Shown: positions 8,187-17,129 of the stretch, one piece after another
Layout: every line of letters starts with the position of its first letter
How positions within the stretch are numbered: position 1 is the stretch's first letter
Source: a bacterium
GTDB lineage: Bacteria; Patescibacteria; Dojkabacteria; JAKAPS01; JAJZLI01
Assembly (NCBI GenBank): GCA_021846685.1
Contig: JAJZWL010000005.1
Span: forward strand, 10,562 to 74,561
Direction: 5' to 3'
DNA length: 64,000 bases
Position numbers and translations under genes: made by a program
The notes under the pieces: generated by a model
Databases searched by the model: none
Told to the model about the DNA's origin: nothing
Seen by the model: the letters and a program-made list of their open reading frames with translations, nothing else

Positions 8187-10940
8187 ATGAAAAAAGATCA
8201 ATTTAAAACTTTTGAAGACTATAATTCTGAATATGGAGAAGAATATTATTCTGTAGGTTGTGATAAAAACCATATATTACCATATGATATTTCAGATCCT
8301 CACTGGTTTTCTTATTTTGATACACTGTCTAGTGAAATAATCAATCAGTGTCATCCTAACAAAGTTATAGATGTAGGTTGCGCAAAGGGATTTTTAGTTT
8401 CGATGTTAAGAGATAAAGGAGTAGAGGCTTTTGGCGTAGAAGTATCAGAGTATGCACTTTCTCAAGTTAGGCCTGATATTAAGACATTTTGTAGTTTAGC
8501 TTCAGTTCTTGATACAGAAGATGTTCGAAAATTAGGAAGATATGATCTAGTAACTTGTATTGAAGTATTGGAGCATTTACCAGAAGAGTTTGCATCAGAG
8601 GCTATTTCTAATTTGGTAAAATTATCTGATAATATACTTTTCTCTTCAACTCCAGATGACCATGCAGAAAAGAGCCATGTAAATGTTAAGCCACCTGAAT
8701 ATTGGGTTTCTATTTTTAATAAATTTGGATATTATATAGATCCTTATATAAATATAACTTCAATACCCCATTCTTTATTTTTTTCTAAATTAGATATTGT
8801 AATAAATAAATTTTTAAATAAAGAAGATTCAATAGAAAAGTTAAAAATTCTATATGGCAATGATCTTAATATCAATCAATTAAAAAAAGATAAAAATCTT
8901 GATATATATAGAACTTTATATGAACTCTTTTTTGTAAATAAAAAAGAAAATGAAGTCTCTGAATATAAAAAAGCCTTAAAAGATAAAGATATTCATATAA
9001 ACAATATTTCACTATCGTTAGAAAAAACAGAGAAGAGTTTAGAAAAAACAGAGAAGAGTTTAGAAAAAATAGAGAAGAGTTTAGAAAATCAAATAAGATA
9101 TTTGGAAAAACAGAATAATGATTTAAGAGAAATTATATTAAGTAAAGACATCACAATAGATTCATTAAATAAGAATCTGTTGAATATATACAGATCCTTA
9201 ATATGGAGGTTATATTTAAAATATCATAAATATAAAAGTTTTATTGGATATGGAATTAAAAATATTGATATACCATTGATTAGTCAAGAAAAATGGGCTC
9301 AAAAGGATATTTTGACTGATGGTAAAAAAGAAGAATTATTAGAGAATTTAAAAAAATTAAGATATAAACCTTTAATAAGTATTGTGATGCCTGTTTATAA
9401 TATAGATATTAAACTTTTAGATAAAGCTATAAAGTCAGTATTTGGACAGATATATTCAAATTGGGAACTTTGTATAGTAGATGATGCTTCTTCCTCTTGG
9501 AAATTAAAATTGCACTTATTCTTTTTAAAATTTCAAGATAAAAGATTGAAAATTAATTTCTCTTTAATAAATAAAGGAATAGCTATGACAAGTAATAAAT
9601 GTATCAAAATGTCTAATGGAGAATTTATTACATTTTTAGATGACGATGATGAATTAACCCAAAATGCTTTAGCTGAAAATATTATTTTATTAAATAAAGA
9701 AAAAAATGTAGATTTAATTTATTCAGATGAGGATAAGATAGATCTAGAAGGTAAAAGATCAGAACCTTTTTTTAAACCTGATTGGAGTAAATATAGGTTT
9801 CTTTCAAACATGTATACATCTCATTTAAGTATGTATAGAAAATCCATAATTAATGAAATTCATGGGTTTAGGTCTGGATTTGAAGGTGCTCAGGATTATG
9901 ATTTAATGCTTAGATTTATAGAAAAAACAGAGAATATATATCACATTTCTAAAATCTTATATCACTGGAGAAAAATTGAAGGCTCTACATCTCAAAAATA
10001 TGATGCAAAACCTATAGCTTCGAACTCTTCTATTAAAGCATTAAAAGAATATCTAAATAGAAATAATATAAAAGGAGAAGTTTTAAAAGGTAAATATCCA
10101 GGATTATTTAAAATAAATTATAAAATATTGAATAATCCAAAAATATCTATAATAATTCCAACAAAAGATAAAGTTAAATATTTAAAAAAATGTGTTGAAA
10201 GTATATTAAAAAAAACTATATATAAAAATTATGAAATAGTCATTATAGATAATAATAGTACAGAGAATGCTACTTTTAAATATTATAATGAGCTTACAAA
10301 ATATGAAAATGTAAAAATACTTTATTATAAAAAGAAGTTCAATTTTTCTGAAATAAATAATTTTGCTGTATCAAAAATAAAAACAGATTATATTTTATTT
10401 TTAAACAATGATACTGAAATTATTAATAAGGACTGGCTTTCAGAAATGGTTCAGTATATACAAAAAGAAGATGTAGGAATAGTTGGTGCAAAATTATTAT
10501 ATCCAAATGGAACAATACAACATGCAGGTTTACAGATAGGTTTTTGTGGAATAGCTGGGCATACATACAAATTTATGAAAGATGAAGTTATATATTTTTT
10601 TAATCCTCAGGAAATTAGAGAAGTATCTGGAGTTACTGGTGCGTGTTTACTTATTAAAAAAGATTTATTTGATAAAGTTGGTGGATTTGATGATAAAAAT
10701 TTAAAAATTGCATTCAATGATGTTGATTTATGTTTAAAAGTGAGAAAATTGGGATATACTATTATATATACCCCATATGCACAATTATATCATTATGAAT
10801 CTTTATCAAGAGGTAAAAATCTAGACAGAAATGAGGTAAATTTTATGTTAAAAAAATGGAAACAAACATTAAAAACAGATCCTTATTATAATTCCAATCT
10901 CCCAATGCATTCAGAAAATCCACTAGATTTATTTATTTAA
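8187..10940 (+). CDS. Methyltransferase - coiled coil - double GT2 glycosyltransferase fusion
   Basis: Residues about 1-210 are a class I SAM-dependent methyltransferase: KVIDVGCAKGFL (59-70) is the SAM loop, followed by CIEVLEHLP. Residues about 270-345 are coiled coil with three exact or near-exact heptads of SLEKTEK. Two GT2 domains follow: LISIVMPVYN from about 395 with FLDDDDE, and KISIIIPTKD from about 650 with FLNNDTE. Coupled methylation and sugar transfer in one protein is reminiscent of chain-terminating or capping enzymes of O-antigen synthesis, where a coiled coil measures chain length. That role is inference. At 917 residues it is much longer than single-domain GT2 enzymes. Confidence 0.88.
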   Translation: MKKDQFKTFEDYNSEYGEEYYSVGCDKNHILPYDISDPHWFSYFDTLSSEIINQCHPNKVIDVGCAKGFLVSMLRDKGVEAFGVEVSEYALSQVRPDIKTFCSLASVLDTEDVRKLGRYDLVTCIEVLEHLPEEFASEAISNLVKLSDNILFSSTPDDHAEKSHVNVKPPEYWVSIFNKFGYYIDPYINITSIPHSLFFSKLDIVINKFLNKEDSIEKLKILYGNDLNINQLKKDKNLDIYRTLYELFFVNKKENEVSEYKKALKDKDIHINNISLSLEKTEKSLEKTEKSLEKIEKSLENQIRYLEKQNNDLREIILSKDITIDSLNKNLLNIYRSLIWRLYLKYHKYKSFIGYGIKNIDIPLISQEKWAQKDILTDGKKEELLENLKKLRYKPLISIVMPVYNIDIKLLDKAIKSVFGQIYSNWELCIVDDASSSWKLKLHLFFLKFQDKRLKINFSLINKGIAMTSNKCIKMSNGEFITFLDDDDELTQNALAENIILLNKEKNVDLIYSDEDKIDLEGKRSEPFFKPDWSKYRFLSNMYTSHLSMYRKSIINEIHGFRSGFEGAQDYDLMLRFIEKTENIYHISKILYHWRKIEGSTSQKYDAKPIASNSSIKALKEYLNRNNIKGEVLKGKYPGLFKINYKILNNPKISIIIPTKDKVKYLKKCVESILKKTIYKNYEIVIIDNNSTENATFKYYNELTKYENVKILYYKKKFNFSEINNFAVSKIKTDYILFLNNDTEIINKDWLSEMVQYIQKEDVGIVGAKLLYPNGTIQHAGLQIGFCGIAGHTYKFMKDEVIYFFNPQEIREVSGVTGACLLIKKDLFDKVGGFDDKNLKIAFNDVDLCLKVRKLGYTIIYTPYAQLYHYESLSRGKNLDRNEVNFMLKKWKQTLKTDPYYNSNLPMHSENPLDLFI
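9018..9080 (+). repeat. Three 21-bp tandem repeats coding coiled-coil heptads
   Basis: Three consecutive 21-bp units (9018-9038, 9039-9059, 9060-9080) encode the heptad LEKTEKS. The first two are identical and the third differs by one base. A partial fourth unit follows. Such units can gain or lose copies by slippage, which would change coiled-coil length by one heptad at a time. Confidence 0.85.
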
Positions 10941-10954
10941 TTTTAGAAATAATT

Positions 10955-11782
10955 TTATTGTGGAGTAACAATTGTGACATTCGGCATGCTTAAATTTTGA
11001 ACACTATGGACATAATAATTTATGGAAAATAATAATATTCCAATTATTAAATTAGTAACAAGGATGTTCTTAATTGATTTTGTATATAAAAATAAAAACT
11101 CAAATAATGTAAGTAATACAAATAATATAAAAGGATAAGATAAAACTATTAAATATATATATTTACCTTTTAAAAAATATGGATTTTTTTGATAAAGTTT
11201 ATTGTATATTACTTGTAGAGATTTAGTAAAAGAATAATTATAATTATATGTCTGTACTAAATCCAAAACATTTTTTTGTAATTTGCCATTAATATATAAC
11301 TTATTATTTTTAGTATTTGTTTTTGTAAATGACCATAATGCAATTGAATTTTTTATGGTTCCATTTTTTGAATATACCTGAAGCTGGAATTTTTGATTTT
11401 TAGAATTTAATTGGTTTTGAAATTGTATCTTATATAAGGAGTTGTTGACAAAATTTACAGCATTTTGACATTGAAAGTATAAATTAGTATTAGTATTTAT
11501 ATTTTTAAACAATATGCATAATGTTGAATTATCAACTTTTCCATAATTGCCTATTCTCATTTCTAAAGAATAAAGATTATTGTGTTTAGATATAAACTTA
11601 TCTTTTATTATTGTTTTTTTAGTAATAGGGATTGTCGGAGTCCGTGAACTTGTTATTGAGCTTGCGCGAATATTATTTGTATTAATCTTCTTAATAATAT
11701 TACCTAGAGAATTTTGGTATATTATTATTCCCCAAATCAAAGATATTAATATTATGATTGTTATTTTTATTTTATTATTCAT
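10955..11782 (-). CDS. Membrane protein with large extracytoplasmic domain, unknown function
   Basis: One N-terminal membrane helix (about residues 7-24) is followed by roughly 180 Asn/Lys-rich residues predicted outside the membrane. Two C-terminal helices follow (about 210-232 and 238-258). No catalytic motif is recognised. The start overlaps the stop of the upstream membrane glycosyltransferase by 4 bp (11779-11782), so the two are translationally coupled and probably act together at the membrane, for example in transfer of a lipid-linked sugar. Confidence 0.6.
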   Translation of the reverse strand: MNNKIKITIIILISLIWGIIIYQNSLGNIIKKINTNNIRASSITSSRTPTIPITKKTIIKDKFISKHNNLYSLEMRIGNYGKVDNSTLCILFKNINTNTNLYFQCQNAVNFVNNSLYKIQFQNQLNSKNQKFQLQVYSKNGTIKNSIALWSFTKTNTKNNKLYINGKLQKNVLDLVQTYNYNYSFTKSLQVIYNKLYQKNPYFLKGKYIYLIVLSYPFILFVLLTLFEFLFLYTKSIKNILVTNLIIGILLFSINYYVHSVQNLSMPNVTIVTPQ

Positions 11783-13014
11783 ATTCTGAAATTGGTAAGG
11801 AAAGTTAATGAAAAGAGATTAAAGAAAATCATACATATTATTAAAAACATATATAATTGGTCATAATATTTTTTTGGAATAAATGTTCTTATTCCAACTA
11901 TAGAACCAAGTGTAATTATTGATATTACTGGGAAAAAATACCTTCCATTTACAAAATTTACTCCATAATGAGATACTACCCCAAAATCTAATAAATATAC
12001 AAATAGAAAAGTTAAAATTACTTGTATTATTATATAAATCTCGTAATCTTTAATTGTTTTTGTTTTAATCTTATTGAATATTGTTATTATAAGTCCAAAT
12101 AAAATTATATCAACAAATATTTTTAAAGCAGAATACAAAGCTGTAGGGTGAATAAACTGATACATGTATCCAAATGTGGCAAAGAAAGATGTAAATACAA
12201 CTCCATGCGAAGAGAAATATTTCCCAGCAGTAAAATATGCATAATAGTCTAATATTGAATAATTATTACTAGGAATAAGTTGTTCTAATCTTGGAATAAC
12301 AGTACTCTTTAATCCAGAGTGTAGTGCAAATACAGTTAGTATTAATATAACAAAAATTCCTAATAAGTATTTTAGATATTTTTTTAATAATCCATTTTTA
12401 TGTAATAGATAAATTATTAGACCTATATATATAGGAATATTAACATACATATTCTGCTTGCTTAATAATCCAAGAATAAGGAATAGAGTTAATAATATAA
12501 AATCTCTGAAATTAAATTTTTCTTTTAGAAGTTTTAATGAGTAATATATAAAAGCTGTATACATAGCAAAAATTAAAGGATCCATATCTATAGCCATCCC
12601 CATATATGTAAACATTGGAAATAAGGCAGTTAACACAGTTCCTGTTATGGATACTTTCTCTTCATTATCAAATAGTAGTTTGAAAATTTTATATGTAAAG
12701 ATGAGTGTTATAAAAGAGAATAGTACTGAAATTATCTCTAATAATCTGAATTGTGAATAGATTCTTGTATGTATAACGAATTTATCTATATTCCCATCAA
12801 TAAAATAAAATAAAGGAGCAGGTTCTCCTATTACTGGGGCATGTATCCCTTTGGCATAATTTTGAATATTTCTAAATCTCACTTGAGAATCTGGCGTTGA
12901 ATATGGGGGATTCACAGGACTTATTATAATCCAAGAAAGTTCTATTATAAAAAATGATAATAAAACTATTATCAAATATTTGTATTTAATTATAAATGGT
13001 AAAATCTTCTTCAT
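11779..13014 (-). CDS. Polytopic membrane glycosyltransferase, GT-C/PMT-like
   Basis: The 411-residue protein has about ten hydrophobic helices. A first extracytoplasmic loop after helix 1 contains acidic and aromatic residues (PPYSTPDSQVRF), as in GT-C enzymes such as the PMT/ArnT and DUF2142-like families that use polyprenyl-phosphate sugars. The helix region around MFTYMGMAIDMDPLIF also fits. The substrate is unknown. The promoter-like element at 13033-13064 lies just upstream. The gene couples by a 4-bp overlap to the membrane gene at 10955. Confidence 0.6.
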   Translation of the reverse strand: MKKILPFIIKYKYLIIVLLSFFIIELSWIIISPVNPPYSTPDSQVRFRNIQNYAKGIHAPVIGEPAPLFYFIDGNIDKFVIHTRIYSQFRLLEIISVLFSFITLIFTYKIFKLLFDNEEKVSITGTVLTALFPMFTYMGMAIDMDPLIFAMYTAFIYYSLKLLKEKFNFRDFILLTLFLILGLLSKQNMYVNIPIYIGLIIYLLHKNGLLKKYLKYLLGIFVILILTVFALHSGLKSTVIPRLEQLIPSNNYSILDYYAYFTAGKYFSSHGVVFTSFFATFGYMYQFIHPTALYSALKIFVDIILFGLIITIFNKIKTKTIKDYEIYIIIQVILTFLFVYLLDFGVVSHYGVNFVNGRYFFPVISIITLGSIVGIRTFIPKKYYDQLYMFLIICMIFFNLFSLTFLTNFRI

Positions 13015-13032
13015 GTTAAATATTTTTTTATG

Positions 13033-13064
13033 ATTATATCTTTTTTTAGAGGTTATTGCACTAT
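13033..13064 (-). promoter_or_regulatory. Repeated promoter-like element, copy 1
   Basis: Read on the minus strand, the sequence is GTGCAATAACCTCT, then seven or more A, then GATATAAT. The TATAAT core (complement of 13033-13038) lies 19 nt before the ATG at 13014. Nearly the same string recurs at 14626-14658 and 15911-15942 in the same orientation, so this is a shared promoter or regulator site and not chance. Confidence 0.6.
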
Positions 13065-13702
13065 AAGAGTTCTTTGGAATATCCTTCTATGCCTATTAAT
13101 CTAAATTTACCCGTAATTCTAATCTGAAAAAATTGTATCACTAGTATTAGTAATAAAGTAATAGAGTAATATTCATGATAAAAAAATATTAAGAATAATA
13201 TACTAAACAATACTCCAATTGATATTATTTTTGCACTTTCGTTTTCAAAATTAGATATGGACAGATTGATACCATTTTTTATTGCGCTCCTTTGATGATA
13301 AATTGAATGTTTTTGGTCATCATATACATCTGAAGCAATTGTCCACATAATGATTTTCTCCAAAGTTGTAAAATTTGAACATACATATTTTATATAAGTT
13401 TCACATTTATTATTTTTTATATTTTTATGAAAATTTATTAAAGTTTCTATAAAAATGAAAATTTGTTTAAATGTTATTCCTATAAATATTAGTATAAAAA
13501 TTCCTATTACTATGTTTATGTAATTAGAAATTTTAATATTGTGGAATAATGTCTTTATTAAATTTGATACACTATTGTTGTCTTTTTGTAAAGTAATAAA
13601 TAAATAATTTATGTATAATATTATTACTACAGAATAAATATATATAAATATTTTTGAAAATAATCTAGCATCTATCTTCTCTATGATATTAGGGATATGC
13701 AT
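13061..13702 (-). CDS. Membrane protein of unknown function
   Basis: This 213-residue protein has about four membrane helices: residues 15-35, 58-80, and two closely spaced ones at 160-192. A cytoplasmic-looking central stretch contains EKIIMWTIASDVYDDQKHS. No family is recognised. It lies upstream of the GT-C-like gene on the same strand, with 46 bp between them that contain the promoter-like element. It may therefore be a separate transcript. Confidence 0.55.
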   Translation of the reverse strand: MHIPNIIEKIDARLFSKIFIYIYSVVIILYINYLFITLQKDNNSVSNLIKTLFHNIKISNYINIVIGIFILIFIGITFKQIFIFIETLINFHKNIKNNKCETYIKYVCSNFTTLEKIIMWTIASDVYDDQKHSIYHQRSAIKNGINLSISNFENESAKIISIGVLFSILFLIFFYHEYYSITLLLILVIQFFQIRITGKFRLIGIEGYSKELL

Positions 13703-13796
13703 ATATATTCAATTAAATTACATGGATTATATCATAAAATATAAAATAAGACTGTTAGAAAAAAATCATTTATATTTCTTTTGAAGGATTGTTGTG

Positions 13797-14057
13797 CTAT
13801 ATCTTCTTTGCAATATAGGTCATATGCTTAACTTTATCACCAACAGTATTGAATAGATTTTCTTTTAAATGGTGAGTGGTTAATGGATTCATAATAATTT
13901 CTATGATATACAAATCTTCTTTAGAGTTTAATTCAATGATAGATTTATCTTTAGAACATTCAGTGGTTATATCTAATAACTTATTAATATTTTCTCCCAG
14001 ATGTTTGTCATCATAAGTTATCTCATCACCAAGTTTATCCCATTTTTGTCTATTAAT
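13797..14057 (-). pseudogene. Gene remnant without start codon
   Basis: The minus strand holds an open stretch of about 86 codons (including KWDKLGDEITYDD and LYIIEIIMNPLTTHHL) ending TAG near 13797. A stop precedes it and it has no ATG, GTG or TTG at a plausible position. The amino-acid pattern looks like a genuine protein C-terminus. It is probably a decayed gene whose family I do not recognise. Confidence 0.45.
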
Positions 14058-14172
14058 TTAGATATATAAGAATTTCTTTTGTTAGTTTTTGTGACTATTG
14101 TAATCTCTTTTACAGTTTCTCATAATCTTACAGAATATTAGGAATGGTAAGTTTAGATACAGGATAATTTCT

Positions 14173-14349
14173 TTATAATTTGCCATTAGCTTTGAAATCT
14201 GAATACATAGGTCCAGGCTTATTTTTTCCTGAAGCATCAAATGGTATGCAAAAATCATGGTCTCCAAACATAGCATATTTTATATGGTTCAATTGAATTT
14301 GATGACCTTCTTTTTGCGAAATTATTATAGTTGAATCTCCTTGAGTGAT
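14173..14349 (-). pseudogene. Gene remnant, unknown family
   Basis: A 58-codon open stretch on the minus strand lies between two in-frame stops and lacks a start codon. It contains GDHDFCIPFDASGKNKPGP, which has the look of a conserved domain. With the remnants on either side it belongs to one or more inactivated accessory genes. The reading frame with an ATG at 14276 on the same strand is out of phase with this protein-like signal and is probably not real. Confidence 0.4.
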
Positions 14350-14410
14350 CTAAGGATTTAATTGTTTTTATGCTTCTTTAATGCGATATCTTAATGGTTA
14401 TGAACCCTTT

Positions 14411-14603
14411 TCATGTCAAAAAAAGTGTTCCTACTATATTATCTATTGGGAGTGATTCCAGTTCTTTACATTCTACTAATATTTTCTGATCATCTTTTTT
14501 AAATAAAAAATCTGAGTTTTGTTTGCATTTTTTTATATTCATTAAAATTCTTTTCGGCTATTTCTGTTGCTAATTCATTGGGAATAAAATTATTTTTTTG
14601 CAT
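14411..14603 (-). pseudogene. Frameshifted small gene remnant starting MQKNN
   Basis: An ATG at 14603 opens MQKNNFIPNELATEIAEK and stops after 34 codons. A neighbouring frame continues the protein-like sequence with DDQKILVECKELESLP up to 14411. A single frameshift near the KKMQ/KKCK position restores about 64 residues. It sits directly behind the promoter-like element copy 2 (14626-14658). The family is not recognised. Confidence 0.45.
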
Positions 14604-14658
14604 TACAGAATTTTATATACTTTGTATTATATCTTTTTTTTGGATGCTGTTGCGCTAT
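14593..14658 (-). repeat. Repeated promoter/leader element, copy 2
   Basis: About 65 bp are almost identical to 15876-15942: the T-run with GCATTACAG, TTTTATATAC, TTTGTATTATATC, the poly-T tract and GCGCTAT. On the minus strand it reads as a promoter with TATAAT followed by a leader ending at the ATG of an MQKN-starting frame. The core is shared with 13033-13064. Confidence 0.65.
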
Positions 14659-14739
14659 GATAGGTGCAAATTATTTTAATAGAAATTTAATATATCTGGG
14701 TTACGGTTAGTTTAAAATTTAGTTAATGTATAACTATAT

Positions 14740-15036
14740 ATGAAACAAATACTTTATAAAATGAATGGTCAATTTATTGGTGTTAAATATAATGATAGAT
14801 TTTATTCTTATGATGGAGTAAATATAGGTGTGTTTAAAGATAATGGTGAATTGTTTAATTTTGAAGGGGTATACATTGGAGAATTATTAGACAAAACAGA
14901 TAGATTATTATTTAAGAAATCTCACTCAAATCATAGAGGGCCTCTTGTAGCTAAGTCCATTAATCATCTTTCAATGAGTATTGTAAATATTACCAGAAGA
15001 ACCATACCTATAGGATGTAAAGATGTACATTTTTGA
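14740..15036 (+). CDS. 4-fold beta-flower domain protein
   Basis: The 98-residue protein starts with short repeats of the pattern LYKMNGQFIGV, FYSYDGVNIGVF and LFNFEGVYIGEL. Each is a G-x-[YFV]-[IV]-G turn typical of the 4-fold beta-flower fold. The remaining basic tail (about residues 58-98) has no recognised motif. The biochemical role of these domains is not established. TATAAC at 14729-14734 lies 5 nt before the ATG, suggesting a leaderless transcript. Confidence 0.65.
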   Translation: MKQILYKMNGQFIGVKYNDRFYSYDGVNIGVFKDNGELFNFEGVYIGELLDKTDRLLFKKSHSNHRGPLVAKSINHLSMSIVNITRRTIPIGCKDVHF

Positions 15037-15095
15037 TAATTATAATTATTTTGAAATAAAAAATAGGGAATGACTGACTAAAGGAGGTGATCAAT

Positions 15096-15230
15096 ATGCA
15101 ATGTCCAAAATGTAATAATGGAGAATTATCTAGAAAAGCAGGTTATGATGTATATCAATGTACTAATTGTGAAGAAGAAACAACTGGGGAAGAGATTAGA
15201 AACCTACAAAGAGAATTGATAGATGACTGA
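15096..15230 (+). CDS. Small zinc-ribbon protein (44 residues)
   Basis: A complete AAGGAGGTGA ribosome binding site (15081-15090) precedes the ATG by 5 nt. The product begins MQCPKCNNG and continues YQCTNCEEE, giving two CxxC knuckles 16 residues apart that should bind one zinc ion. An acidic helical tail follows. Such mini zinc ribbons often bind nucleic acids or act as antitoxins and adaptors. The exact role is unknown. It lies 59 bp after the beta-flower gene on the same strand. Confidence 0.7.
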   Translation: MQCPKCNNGELSRKAGYDVYQCTNCEEETTGEEIRNLQRELIDD

Positions 15231-15290
15231 ATATAGGTAATTTTAAAACTGATACTATATATTCATTTATAGGTTCTGAGCTTAAAACTT

Positions 15291-15632
15291 CTACCATGAG
15301 GCTGCCAATGGAAGGAATATTGTGGTTATAGAGCTTTTAATTCGATATCCAATAGAAATGATGAGATCTAAATTACAGTATAATTTTTTTTCATTACTGT
15401 CAGTTGTCAAGGATTCCTTTACAGCTGAATTTGGATTGAGTTCTCCATAATTAAAAACATGTTTAATGTGTAGACTGATACTTTGTTTTGTTGTTTGGAA
15501 AAGCTCTGTCAAAGTATTCTGTGTTAACCATACAGTCTCATTTTCAACACAAACATTTATTTTAATTTTATCATTTTCTGTTTTGTAGATAATGATTTGT
15601 GATTGAGATTGTAATTTTTTTATGATATTTTT
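15291..15632 (-). pseudogene. RhuM-family protein remnant (N-terminal part)
   Basis: The open stretch reads IIIYKTENDKIKINVCVE, then TVWLTQNTLTELFQTTKQS, then KESLTTDSNEKKLYCNLD and IISIGYRIKSS. This is the characteristic N-terminal half of RhuM (virulence-associated, phage-antirepressor-like) proteins. No start codon exists before the first stop at 15633-15635. The frame breaks off right after IKSSITT where RhuM normally continues with a KFRxWA-like segment, and the remaining two thirds are missing. It is therefore truncated at both ends. It marks this area as a landing site for mobile genes. Confidence 0.75.
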
Positions 15633-15832
15633 CTATAACTATAATGATCCTTTATATATTTTTGAAAAAAGCTTCCATATGAAGAAGTTATCATAAATTC
15701 TTCATAAAGATTCTGTGGAAGATTGTTGTATTTGTAAATATCTCCAGATAAAAATTTAATCTCAAGGGTACACGATGTTATATCATATCCAATAGAATTA
15801 ATTATTGTTGAATTTACATGTTGCCTAATCAT
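15620..15832 (-). CDS. KTSC-domain protein (70 residues)
   Basis: The full protein is one KTSC domain: VNSTIINSIGYD, CTLEIKFLSGDIYKYNNLP, YEEFMITSSYGSFFQKYIK and a final YRK. The family's SKGS/YF signature is present as SSYGSFF. KTSC domains are found alone or attached to lysyl-tRNA synthetase and nucleases, and their function is unclear. It lies downstream of the promoter-like element copy 3, but the ATG at 15888 just behind that element starts a different short frame. The 3' end overlaps the RhuM remnant. Confidence 0.75.
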   Translation of the reverse strand: MIRQHVNSTIINSIGYDITSCTLEIKFLSGDIYKYNNLPQNLYEEFMITSSYGSFFQKYIKDHYSYRKIS

Positions 15833-15875
15833 TTTGATTTTGATCTAGTAATTATCCTCATTTGAAATAAAAATT

Positions 15876-15942
15876 TATTTTTTTGCATTGCAGAATTTTA
15901 TATATTTTGTATTATATCTTTTTTAGAGGTTCTTGCACTTAT
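15876..15942 (-). repeat. Repeated promoter/leader element, copy 3
   Basis: This copy matches 14593-14658 with only a few substitutions and shares its core (GTGCAAGAACCTCT, A-run, GATATAAT on the minus strand) with 13033-13064. It probably drives the KTSC gene at 15832. The ATG at 15888 behind it opens only a 19-codon frame starting MQKNK, like the start of the remnant behind copy 2. Confidence 0.65.
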
Positions 15943-15976
15943 ATATTACTCATTACATTATCTATAGGAGCCAGTT

Positions 15977-16207
15977 TTATAGGTTTATTCTAAAAACTTT
16001 TTTATCTTTTAAATTTTCATTTATGTACGTACCTAATCCGAAACCTTGTTTTGCTAAAGATTTCATTTTTTCAAAGTGTTCTATTCCTACATTAATAGAA
16101 TCATATTTATATATCCCAGTTTTTTTAAATTGAATCAATATATAATCTGGATGGATATCATATTCTAAGACACCAGAATCTCCATTTAAATTTGCATAGG
16201 TAATCAT
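15977..16207 (-). CDS. KTSC-like small protein
   Basis: I choose ATG 16207 over the in-frame ATG at 16339, because the conserved-looking part begins ITYANLNGDSG and the extra upstream residues are low-complexity. The 76-residue product has VLEYDIHPDYILIQFK, TGIYKYDS and a C-terminal GLGTYINENLKDK. It follows the same strand-strand-turn-helix plan as the neighbouring KTSC protein at 15620, so it may be a diverged relative. The function is unknown. Confidence 0.5.
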   Translation of the reverse strand: MITYANLNGDSGVLEYDIHPDYILIQFKKTGIYKYDSINVGIEHFEKMKSLAKQGFGLGTYINENLKDKKVFRINL

Positions 16208-16379
16208 AATATTTACATTATTTAAGATCATATTGTATATCATATATATTAATTTTCCTAATTTATCATTAATGTTATTTATAAGAATAAAGTTTATAGA
16301 ACTCAGATGGTAGTTTGTCTGCAGGTGTAATATAATCATGGTATAGATACAGGATATATTTTAAAAAATTAATAAAGCA

Positions 16380-17129
16380 ATGTTTAATTTCCCATCAAGA
16401 TTTTTTAAAAAATTAGATATATATCAACAGATACGTAATCATGAAGGTGTAAATAAGCATAAGCATCTATGGCTATATGAGGCAGCATTCCTGCAAACTT
16501 CATATGGAGAAAATCATGGTCATATTAGTGGATTTTTAAACTTCAATACTTTTAAAGAATGGATACTATATTCTTATTCAGGAAAAGATAATATCCCCAA
16601 TGATGGAGAATTTTCACATATAGCAGGAAATCTTTTTGTAAAAGGATATATAGAGTCAAAATCAATAGTAAGTATTAAGAAAAAAGATGTTTTTAAAACC
16701 AGTGAAAATATTGGTACAGTACATAATATAATTTCAGAAAAATCTTATCCTAGTACAAATATTAAAATTTTAAGTCACATTAAAGGAGATATTATTCCTA
16801 CTGATAAGATTGAAGAAAGTAAATATGAATTCAGAGTAACCTTAGAAGGTTTAATTGTTGGCGAAGTTGTAGATGAAATAAATAATCACAACCTATTGAT
16901 TAGATATTATAATAGATATAAATATTCTATGATCTTAGCTAGTATTTGGTTAGTGATTTTTTTTGGATTTATGAAGTTATTATTGCCAGTAGATCTTTAT
17001 TATATAATAAATTTTAAAGTTTTATTTATAAAGAAAATATTTATTATTCCAATAATAATATTTATTTTGTGGCCGCTATTTCTTTTCATATTAAAAACCA
17101 TACGTTTATATTTAGAAAACAATTATTGA
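16380..17129 (+). CDS. Membrane-anchored protein of unknown function
   Basis: The soluble N-terminal region of about 180 residues includes GHISGFLNFNTF, FSHIAGNLFVKGYIE and RVTLEGLIVGEV. Two C-terminal membrane helices follow (about 183-201 and 216-242). Membrane proteins with a beta-rich domain before two helices include GIDE-like families, but I see no diagnostic residue, so no family is assigned. Its 3' end overlaps the convergent GT4 gene by 7 bp. Confidence 0.6.
   Translation: MFNFPSRFFKKLDIYQQIRNHEGVNKHKHLWLYEAAFLQTSYGENHGHISGFLNFNTFKEWILYSYSGKDNIPNDGEFSHIAGNLFVKGYIESKSIVSIKKKDVFKTSENIGTVHNIISEKSYPSTNIKILSHIKGDIIPTDKIEESKYEFRVTLEGLIVGEVVDEINNHNLLIRYYNRYKYSMILASIWLVIFFGFMKLLLPVDLYYIINFKVLFIKKIFIIPIIIFILWPLFLFILKTIRLYLENNY

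Noticed and set aside
9018..9080. Short tandem repeats as a possible CRISPR array
   Set aside because: The 21-bp units are contiguous without spacers and encode coiled-coil heptads in frame. No cas gene is nearby.
14082..14276. 64-codon minus-strand frame as a gene
   Set aside because: It lies out of phase with a more protein-like remnant on the same strand and has no family-like pattern or ribosome binding site.
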